Part shown: piece by piece, positions 4,968 to 10,248 of the stretch
Position numbering within the stretch: the stretch's first letter is position 1
How the letters are laid out: each line of letters starts with the position of its first letter
From: Aquificales bacterium
GTDB lineage: Bacteria > Aquificota > Aquificia > Aquificales > QOAS01
Assembly (NCBI GenBank): GCA_027035985.1
Contig: JALVTI010000097.1
Span: 23,299-33,546 of the forward strand
DNA: 10,248 bases
Direction: 5' to 3'
Made by a program: the position numbers and the translations under genes
The notes under the pieces: model-generated
What the model saw: the letters and a program-made list of their open reading frames with translations, nothing else
What the model was told of the DNA's origin: nothing
Database searches by the model: none

Positions 4968-5873
4968 TTATACCTTTTTGTTTTCCACTAGAAGGTCTAA
5001 TATGTGGGAAATTAACCTCAAAGCGTCGGCGTCCCAATTCTCTATCTTCAGATGGATTTGATTACCCGATTTATTCACCAAACGGCAGGTAATTATATAC
5101 TCCTCATTTTTGGAGGGTAAAAAGCAGGATACATCAAAAGGTTTCGTTAAAATTTCCTCGTCGATCTCATAGGGTTTCTTAAGCCTTACCCTAATACCTC
5201 CTAAGGAGATATCACGCATAATCCCCAACCCTAGGGGGGTATCGACAATAATCTTCAAAGGTTCAACATAGAAGCGACGGAACTTTCTTTTCTCGGAAAC
5301 GGGAGAGGTTTCCCTTTCCAGGAGTTTTAGACACTGATAAAAGAATTCCGACGTTACCTTTGCGGGTTTTTCAAATTTTGCAGAAATAAAATCTTTTCCA
5401 ACCTTTACAGGGGTGATGATAAAGCTATACTCATTTCCCTCAACAAATGATTTGACGAAAATAGATTCCCCTTCCTCTATCTTCCCCTTCTTTTCGAGGA
5501 GTTTTATTTTTAAACCTCCCAAAGAAACGTTTTCAACAATACCTTTGAAGTTTTCACCCTCTATGGGAATATTTAAATCCTCAACGTTGAAACGGACAAA
5601 TTTCCTCCTCTCGAGGAGATATCCGAGAACCAAAAACTTGGCGGTTCTATCTTCCTCATTCACGTAATAGGGGGATATCTCCAAATATTTCTGTTCCCCC
5701 TTGTGGTTTACCAATCTAACCGTATAAGCCTTCCAAAGGTCTATAGCGCTTAAACCTTCGACTATTTTGGCATCGAAAAATAGGTCTTCCTCCCTCAATA
5801 CGGTAAATTTGAGGTTCCTTAAAGGATTGTCACTCCTGTAGGCTATGTAGGTTTCTCCTACCTTCAAATCCAT
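4968..5873 (-). CDS. Tandem PilZ-domain protein, predicted c-di-GMP effector
   Basis: This 301-residue protein carries two PilZ domains. The first shows the RxxxR switch in LERRKFVRF (R90-R94) and the second motif as ENVSLGG (N115-x-S117-xx-G120). The second shows KRKFRRF (R196-R200) and RDISLGG (D221-x-S223-xx-G226). Both motifs are intact, so each could bind cyclic di-GMP. Residues 1-85 form a beta-rich region of the size of a PilZ N-terminal (YcgR-like) module, without the motifs. There is no signal peptide, membrane segment or output domain, so the protein probably acts through protein contacts, as in motility, adhesion or polysaccharide control. The ATG follows the pyrD stop by 6 bases, with GGGGAG inside the end of pyrD. 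The gene looks more A+T-rich than pmbA and pyrD on either side, which may mean a different origin or simply weaker constraint. Confidence 0.88.
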   Translation of the reverse strand: MDLKVGETYIAYRSDNPLRNLKFTVLREEDLFFDAKIVEGLSAIDLWKAYTVRLVNHKGEQKYLEISPYYVNEEDRTAKFLVLGYLLERRKFVRFNVEDLNIPIEGENFKGIVENVSLGGLKIKLLEKKGKIEEGESIFVKSFVEGNEYSFIITPVKVGKDFISAKFEKPAKVTSEFFYQCLKLLERETSPVSEKRKFRRFYVEPLKIIVDTPLGLGIMRDISLGGIRVRLKKPYEIDEEILTKPFDVSCFLPSKNEEYIITCRLVNKSGNQIHLKIENWDADALRLISHILDLLVENKKV

Positions 5874-5879
5874 TTTTGC

Positions 5880-6803
5880 TTACTCCCCGTGGGCTTTCCC
5901 AACTATATCGATAAAATTAGTGAAACCTTTCCTAATTAGGAAGTCTCTTATACCTTCAATTACCTTTAAGGGAGCTAAGGGGTCGTAGAAATTAGCCGTT
6001 CCTATCTGGACGGCGGAAGCGCCCGCCAAGATGTGTTCGAGGGCATCTTCGGGTGTGGATATTCCACCCATTCCTATTATGGGAACCTCCCCTCCGACCT
6101 CCTCGAAAACCTGGTAGACCATTCGGACGGCTATGGGGAGTATGGCAGGTCCCGAAAGTCCCCCCGTTTTAATCGAGAGTTCGGGGCGCATCTTCTCGAC
6201 GTTTATCTTCATAGCCAGGATGGTGTTTATCAGCGACAGCCCGTCCGCCCCGGCTTCTACGCAGACGCGGGCGAATTTCTTTATATCCCCGACGTTGGGG
6301 GAGAGTTTTACTATAACCGGCTTTTCGGTAGCCTTTTTGACCCGCTCTATGAGAGAGGCTAAAACCCTCTCGTCGTGTCCGAATATCATCCCACCCTTCT
6401 TGACGTTGGGGCAGGAAACGTTTAGCTCGTAGGCGACTATCTTCTTAGCCCCGTTTAGGGCTTTTACCACCTCCACGTAGCCCTCTTCGGTTTCGTCGAA
6501 GACGTTTGCTATAAAATAGGTGTCGAATTTCTCCAATTGGGGGTATATATCCGCCAGAAATTTTTCCACTCCGGGGTTTTGGAGACCTATCGCGTTGAGC
6601 ATCCCGCAGTAGGTTTCCACAATGCGGGGGGGTTCGTTACCCTCGCGGGGCTTTAGGGATAACCCCTTTAAAACAACCGCACCAAGTTCGGATATGTCGT
6701 ATATCTCCGAAGCCTCCAGCCCGTAGCCGAAGGTTCCCGAGGCAACCCAAACGGGATTTTTGAACTCTATACCCCAAAGGTTTACCGAAAGGTTTACCTC
6801 CAT
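5880..6803 (-). CDS. pyrD: Dihydroorotate dehydrogenase, type 1B catalytic subunit
   Basis: The fourth step of pyrimidine synthesis: oxidation of dihydroorotate to orotate by an FMN enzyme. The 307-residue length and sequence fit the class 1 family: [13 protein letters not shown] (16-28), the FMN/substrate lysine in [11 protein letters not shown] (43-53), [11 protein letters not shown] (70-80), and [13 protein letters not shown] (126-138) with catalytic Cys131. Cys instead of Ser indicates class 1; the sequence resembles the 1B type, which pairs with the PyrK FAD/iron-sulfur subunit and passes electrons to NAD. The phosphate-binding segment is [27 protein letters not shown] (244-270). PyrK is not in the window. 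It is the first gene of the operon running into the PilZ gene. No Shine-Dalgarno precedes ATG 6803; the upstream bases are TTTTCTACCCTACG. The 74-bp gap to the divergent gene holds the promoter. Confidence 0.95.
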   Translation of the reverse strand: MEVNLSVNLWGIEFKNPVWVASGTFGYGLEASEIYDISELGAVVLKGLSLKPREGNEPPRIVETYCGMLNAIGLQNPGVEKFLADIYPQLEKFDTYFIANVFDETEEGYVEVVKALNGAKKIVAYELNVSCPNVKKGGMIFGHDERVLASLIERVKKATEKPVIVKLSPNVGDIKKFARVCVEAGADGLSLINTILAMKINVEKMRPELSIKTGGLSGPAILPIAVRMVYQVFEEVGGEVPIIGMGGISTPEDALEHILAGASAVQIGTANFYDPLAPLKVIEGIRDFLIRKGFTNFIDIVGKAHGE

Positions 6804-6877
6804 CGTAGGGTAGAAAAGTTTAAAGCCCTCCCCAAGCGGTCGGGTTAAAGCTTTCTCAAAGGGTCAAAATAAAACCT

Positions 6878-7144
6878 ATGGACGGGTTGGATTTTCCCGA
6901 GGAATACGCAAGACCTATTGAGGAATTGATTATTGGCAAAGCCTCATCGGGAGATGACCCAACTTTACTACGTGGGGAGGTGTTTTTCGAAACACCTCTA
7001 AGGAAAGAGGAAAAAGATTTTCTGCAAGAGGTTATAAATCTGGTTAAACCCCATTTAGGGGCTTACAAAATTTTAAATTCCGTAAAGGCTTGCAAAGTCA
7101 AAAAATCCTTAAAAGGGAGGGTAAAACTTAATCCTCCAATTTGA
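6878..7144 (+). CDS. Hypothetical protein (88 aa)
   Basis: Unrecognised. The predicted product is soluble and mixed in charge: an acidic first half ([20 protein letters not shown], then a short loop SSGDDP and a likely strand [10 protein letters not shown]) and a helix near 43-58 ([16 protein letters not shown]), ending in a basic C-terminus ([15 protein letters not shown]). No metal, nucleotide or DNA-binding motif is evident. The case for a real gene is that it fills an otherwise empty 325-bp gap between two minus-strand genes, has a balanced composition, and starts as several neighbours do: an AT-rich box (CAAAAT, 6865-6870) seven bases before the ATG and no Shine-Dalgarno, as if the mRNA were leaderless. 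Its last 17 bases overlap the end of lepA on the other strand. Moderate confidence. Confidence 0.65.
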   Translation: MDGLDFPEEYARPIEELIIGKASSGDDPTLLRGEVFFETPLRKEEKDFLQEVINLVKPHLGAYKILNSVKACKVKKSLKGRVKLNPPI

Positions 7145-8927
7145 GGACGCTTAGAAATGCATCCTGCGAGAGTTGGACTTTACCGAACTGCTTTAGGCGT
7201 TTTTTACCCTCCTTCTGCTTTTCGAGGAGTTTCTTCTTACGGGTTACGTCACCGCCGTAGCACTTTGCGGTAACGTCGGCGCGGAGGGCGGGGATACGCT
7301 CGGAGGCTATTATTTTGTTTCCTATACCCGCCTGAACCTTTATGTCGAAGAGTTGGCGGGGTATTGTCTCCTTTAGCTTCTCCGCTATCTGGCGGGCGCG
7401 CCTGTAAGCCTTGTCGCGGTGAACTATGAACGAAAGGGTGTCTACCGGTTGGTTGTTTATAAATATGCGGAGCTTTACGAGGTCTTCCTTCCGGTAGCCG
7501 ATAAACTCGTAGTCGTAGGAGGCAAACCCTCTCGTGACCGACTTAATCTTGTCGTGGAAGTCGGTTATAATCTCGGCGAGGGGCATCTCGTATTCGAGCG
7601 CCACCGTATTGGGGTCTAAGAATTCAAACTTCTTTTGCACCCCCCTCTTTTCCTGACAGAGCTGCATAACAGCGCCGAGGTAGTCCTTGGGCGTAACTAT
7701 CGTCACCAATACCCAAGGTTCCTCTATCCACTGATATTTGTCGGGGGTGGGTAGCTCCTCGGGGTTTCTAATCTCCTTGTAGCTCCCGTCGTTCATCTTC
7801 ACCCTGTATATGACGTTTGGAGTTGTGATTATGAGCCTCGCACCGTATTCCCTCTCGAGGCGCTCCTGAACTATCTCCATGTGGAGCAGTCCCAAAAAGC
7901 CCGCCCTAAAGCCGAGTCCTAAAGCTGGAGAACTTTCCGGTTCAAACACTAAGGCGGCGTCGTTTATCGAATACTTTTCGAGCGCATCCCTAAGCTCCTC
8001 ATAGGTGTAGTCGTCGGCGGGGTATAGACCGGCGAAGACCATTGGCTTGGCAGGTTTGAAACCGGGAATGGGCTCCTCCGTTGGGTTATTTGCGTCGGTT
8101 ATGGTATCTCCCACCCGAATGTCCTTAACGTCCTTTATGGAGGCGGCAATATAGCCCACCTCTCCCGCCGAAAGCTCCTTTAGGGGGGTCTGTTTCGGCG
8201 TTTGGGTTCCCACCTCGGTGACTTCGAACTCCTTACCGGTCGACATCAACCTTATGGTGGTTCCCCTCTTTACTTTCCCGTCGAAGATACGCACGTATGC
8301 GATAGCACCCTTGTAGGGGTCGTAGTAGGAGTCGAAGATTAACGCCTTTAGGGGTTTATTGGGGTCTCCCTCCGGAGGGGGTATTCTCTTAACTATCGCC
8401 TCGAGGAGTTCCTTTATTCCTATACCCTCTTTGGCGGAGGTTAATATCGCCTCCTCGGGGTCTAAACCCAAAATGTTTTCAATCTGCTCTTTAACCCTCT
8501 CCACATCCGCCGAGGGTAGGTCTATCTTGTTTATAACGGGGATAATCACGAGGTCTTGTTCGACTGCCTTCCAGAAGTTGGCTATTGTCTGCGCCTGAAT
8601 ACCTTGGGTAGCGTCTATTAGGAGCAAAACCCCTTCGCAAGCCGCCAGGGAGCGGGAAACCTCGTAGGAAAAATCTACGTGTCCGGGCGTATCTATCATA
8701 TGTAGCTCGTAGGTCTTTCCGTCGTCGGCTTGGTAGTAGAGCCTCACTGCCTGGAGTTTTATCGTTATTCCCCTCTCCCTCTCTATGTCGAGGGTGTCGA
8801 GCATCTGCTCCTGGAGTTCCCTCTTGGAGACCGCACCGCAGTATTCTATAAGCCTGTCGGCGAGGGTCGATTTCCCGTGGTCGACGTGGGCTATTATGGC
8901 GAAGTTCCTTATATGCTCGAGCTTCAT
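7128..8927 (-). CDS. lepA: Translation elongation factor 4 (LepA GTPase)
   Basis: A 599-residue ribosomal GTPase of the EF-G-like family that binds the A-site region of stalled or immature ribosomes and promotes back-translocation or assists initiation and 30S maturation. GTP-binding motifs are complete: AHVDHGKST (13-21), RGIT (52-55), DTPGH (79-83) and NKID (133-136). The rest follows LepA rather than EF-G: the AKEGIGI stretch, [25 protein letters not shown], the [10 protein letters not shown] segment, and the LepA-only C-terminal domain with [23 protein letters not shown]. The start at ATG 8927 ([20 protein letters not shown]) matches the family; the open frame continues 140 codons upstream but that part is antisense to the hemerythrin-like gene and is not LepA. 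No spaced Shine-Dalgarno is seen; AAGG directly abuts the ATG. A TAAAAT box lies 14 bases before the start. Confidence 0.97.
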   Translation of the reverse strand: MKLEHIRNFAIIAHVDHGKSTLADRLIEYCGAVSKRELQEQMLDTLDIERERGITIKLQAVRLYYQADDGKTYELHMIDTPGHVDFSYEVSRSLAACEGVLLLIDATQGIQAQTIANFWKAVEQDLVIIPVINKIDLPSADVERVKEQIENILGLDPEEAILTSAKEGIGIKELLEAIVKRIPPPEGDPNKPLKALIFDSYYDPYKGAIAYVRIFDGKVKRGTTIRLMSTGKEFEVTEVGTQTPKQTPLKELSAGEVGYIAASIKDVKDIRVGDTITDANNPTEEPIPGFKPAKPMVFAGLYPADDYTYEELRDALEKYSINDAALVFEPESSPALGLGFRAGFLGLLHMEIVQERLEREYGARLIITTPNVIYRVKMNDGSYKEIRNPEELPTPDKYQWIEEPWVLVTIVTPKDYLGAVMQLCQEKRGVQKKFEFLDPNTVALEYEMPLAEIITDFHDKIKSVTRGFASYDYEFIGYRKEDLVKLRIFINNQPVDTLSFIVHRDKAYRRARQIAEKLKETIPRQLFDIKVQAGIGNKIIASERIPALRADVTAKCYGGDVTRKKKLLEKQKEGKKRLKQFGKVQLSQDAFLSVLKLED

Positions 8928-8977
8928 CCTTAGATGGTTAAATTTTAGATTTTTCCCAAACAGGGACTTATTAGCGC

Positions 8978-9007
8978 TTAACAACCTTTTACGGGTCTCT
9001 TTAAAAT
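8978..9007 (+). promoter_or_regulatory. Promoter of the hemerythrin-like gene, probably giving a leaderless mRNA
   Basis: TTAACA (8978-8983) is followed by 18 bases and TAAAAT (9002-9007). Each box matches its sigma-70 consensus at five of six positions. The ATG at 9016 is only 8 bases past the -10 box, which is where transcription normally starts, so the transcript would begin at or within a base or two of the start codon. No Shine-Dalgarno sequence exists, in line with this. Confidence 0.6.
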
Positions 9008-9015
9008 CCCAACCT

Positions 9016-9306
9016 ATGCGGGAAAGGGAAAAACTGCTTGCCCAACACGAGAAGTTGAAACATCTAAACCCCACCCAAGATGGGTTTAGGGAAAAACTCA
9101 TCTCCCACTTTGAGGAGGAGGAAAAATTTTTCGAAAGGCACGCCGAGAGGTTGGGGGGTAACGACGAACTCTCCTCCATAGGGATGGCAAAAAAGGAGCA
9201 CAAACTCCTGTTGGAGTATTTGGAAAGGGGGGAATACAAACTCTTTGAGGAGCTCTTTAAATACCACCTTATGAAGGAAGAAACGCAGATATATACCCTT
9301 CTGTAG
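9016..9306 (+). CDS. Minimal hemerythrin-like (HHE) metal-binding protein (96 aa)
   Basis: This small protein shows the pattern of a hemerythrin-like four-helix bundle that holds a di-iron site for oxygen, or for redox or nitric-oxide chemistry. The putative ligands are HFEEE (H31, E35), AKKEHKLL (H62) and FKYHLMKEE (H84, E88), matching the H-xxx-E ... H ... H-xxx-E layout of the family; H11 in [10 protein letters not shown] may be a further ligand. At 96 residues it is shorter than most HHE proteins (about 120-150), with short first helices. It is cytoplasmic, lacking a signal or membrane segment. The start ATG at 9016 is fixed by the promoter and by the family fit; the open frame continues upstream but only across the promoter and the start of lepA. 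It lies between two divergent or convergent translation GTPases and is likely expressed on its own. An oxygen-sensing or stress role is an inference. Confidence 0.8.
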   Translation: MREREKLLAQHEKLKHLNPTQDGFREKLISHFEEEEKFFERHAERLGGNDELSSIGMAKKEHKLLLEYLERGEYKLFEELFKYHLMKEETQIYTLL

Positions 9307-9359
9307 GATTTAAGGAAAGTTAGCTCCAAAAAAGGGAAAGATAACAAAAGAAAAGACCT

Positions 9360-10248
9360 TTAAAGGGTATATCCGAACATCTTGACCAATTCGGGTCTAT
9401 CCCTCCAATCCTCTTTCACCCTAACCCACAGTTGGAGGTAGACCGGCTTACCCAAAATGAGCTGGAGTTCCTCGCGGGCGCGCTTTCCTATCTCGCGGAG
9501 GCGCTGACCCTTTTTCCCGATAATAATTGGCTTTAGGCTCTCGCGGCTGACGATAATCTCGCCGCTTATCACCAGCATGTCAGGGTTTTTATCGCCCGGC
9601 TTTATCTCGTTTATAACGACCGCCACCTCTTGGGGAACTTCGTCGTGGGTTAGCTGGAGTATCTTCTCCCTGACGATTTCCGCCACATAGAGTCTAAGGG
9701 GCAAATCGACCGTCATATCTTCGGGAAAGAGCGGTTCCCCTTCGGGGAGGTATTTCTTTATCACCTCCAAGAGTCTCTTTACGTTAGTCCCCTTTTTGGC
9801 GGATATGGGAACTATCTCCGCAAAGGGGTAATATTTGGCGCTCTCCTCTATTAGGGGTAAAACTTCGTCAGCCTTTTTGAGTTTGTCTATCTTGTTTATA
9901 ACCAGTATGACCGGCTTGTTGAGGGGTTTGACATACTTTTCGAAAATCTCCCTGTCCTGTTTCGTCCAGGGGCGGTGAGCCTCTATCATAAAGAGCACCA
10001 CGTCGGCGTCCTGCAGGGAGGTGGTAGCCATCTCTATCATCGCCTTTTCCATGGCATCCTGTTCTCGGTAAATTCCCGGAGTGTCCAAAAATACGATTTG
10101 GGAGTTTTCGTCGTTCCTTATCCCGAGAAGTCTTATCCTGGTTGTCCCCGGTTTGTCGGTGACTATTGAAACCTTAGTCCCTATTAGGGCGTTTATGAGG
10201 GTGGACTTACCCACGTTGGGTTTTCCCACAATAGTAACGTATCCGACC
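9360..10248 (-). CDS. era: GTPase Era, N-terminus cut by the window end
   Basis: Era is an essential GTPase that binds the 3' end of 16S rRNA and checks 30S subunit assembly. The visible frame runs off the window: upstream of the internal GTG at 10229 the codons continue in frame as VGYVTIV before GKPNVGKST, so the true start lies just outside, probably only a few residues away. Motifs: P-loop GKPNVGKST, PGTTR (G2), DTPG (G3), NKID (G4) and SAKKG (G5). The C-terminal KH domain has GEIIVSRESLKPIIIGKKGQRLREIGKRA, with the RNA-binding IGKKGQ loop, and the protein ends QLWVRVKEDWRDRPELVKMFGYTL. It closely resembles Aquifex Era as I recall it. It converges with the hemerythrin-like gene across a 53-bp gap; that gap has T-rich runs on the minus strand but no clear hairpin. 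Confidence 0.96.
   Translation of the reverse strand, partial: VGYVTIVGKPNVGKSTLINALIGTKVSIVTDKPGTTRIRLLGIRNDENSQIVFLDTPGIYREQDAMEKAMIEMATTSLQDADVVLFMIEAHRPWTKQDREIFEKYVKPLNKPVILVINKIDKLKKADEVLPLIEESAKYYPFAEIVPISAKKGTNVKRLLEVIKKYLPEGEPLFPEDMTVDLPLRLYVAEIVREKILQLTHDEVPQEVAVVINEIKPGDKNPDMLVISGEIIVSRESLKPIIIGKKGQRLREIGKRAREELQLILGKPVYLQLWVRVKEDWRDRPELVKMFGYTL

Noticed and set aside
4936..5037. A longer start for PmbA at 5037
   Set aside because: It would overlap the PilZ gene by 70 bases and adds residues not found in PmbA proteins; ATG 4935 gives the normal length.
6776..6800. Near-tandem repeat of AAAGGTTTACC
   Set aside because: It encodes VNLSVNL at the start of PyrD and needs no other explanation.
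8928..9347. A 140-codon N-terminal extension of the LepA reading frame
   Set aside because: It is antisense to the hemerythrin-like gene, is rich in Ser and Phe unlike LepA, and the known LepA N-terminus begins at 8927.
10227..10229. GTG at 10229 as the Era start
   Set aside because: The frame stays open and reads VGYVTIV upstream, which is the conserved beta strand before the P-loop, so the gene is simply cut by the window end.

Overview
The window reads as a piece of a thermophilic bacterial chromosome, most likely from the Aquificota. This rests on the visible Era and LepA proteins, which from memory closely resemble the Aquifex versions (for example the Era stretch LPLRLYVAEIVREK and the GEIIV/IIIGKKGQRL region), on charge-rich thermophile-type protein sequences, and on a CRISPR repeat of the kind common in thermophiles. 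The genus cannot be named from the sequence alone.

Left end (1-469): no protein gene is supported. Positions 1-29 look like the leader-proximal repeat of a CRISPR array lying outside the window and transcribed on the minus strand. To its right is an AT-rich leader with a good minus-strand promoter (87-115), a 7-bp inverted repeat at the predicted transcription start, and a decayed second copy of the leader-repeat junction at 225-269. Beyond that, 295-470 is packed with nested inverted repeats that could fold as a multi-branched RNA and/or terminators. No cas gene is visible.

470-3302: a small helical protein of unknown function with a strong ribosome binding site (minus), then a hairpin-dense gap, then a gamma-glutamyltranspeptidase-family enzyme (minus) that keeps the autoprocessing Thr but lacks several residues used by E. 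coli GGT to bind the substrate. It is divergent from a WaaE-type family 2 glycosyltransferase (plus), probably a lipopolysaccharide core enzyme.

3299-6803: a tight four-gene minus-strand operon: pyrD (type 1B dihydroorotate dehydrogenase), a tandem PilZ-domain protein, a PmbA/TldE-family protein, and a two-helix small membrane protein. Junctions are 6 bp, 32 bp and a one-base TAATG overlap. The operon mixes pyrimidine synthesis, c-di-GMP response and peptide maturation, so shared transcription need not mean a shared pathway.

6878-10248: compact alternating genes: an unrecognised 88-residue protein (plus), lepA (minus), a minimal hemerythrin-like protein (plus) with a promoter so close to its ATG that the mRNA is probably leaderless, and era (minus, cut by the window end). 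LepA and Era are both ribosome-associated GTPases. The genome is very compact: two convergent pairs overlap at their 3' ends and intergenic gaps are mostly below 100 bp.
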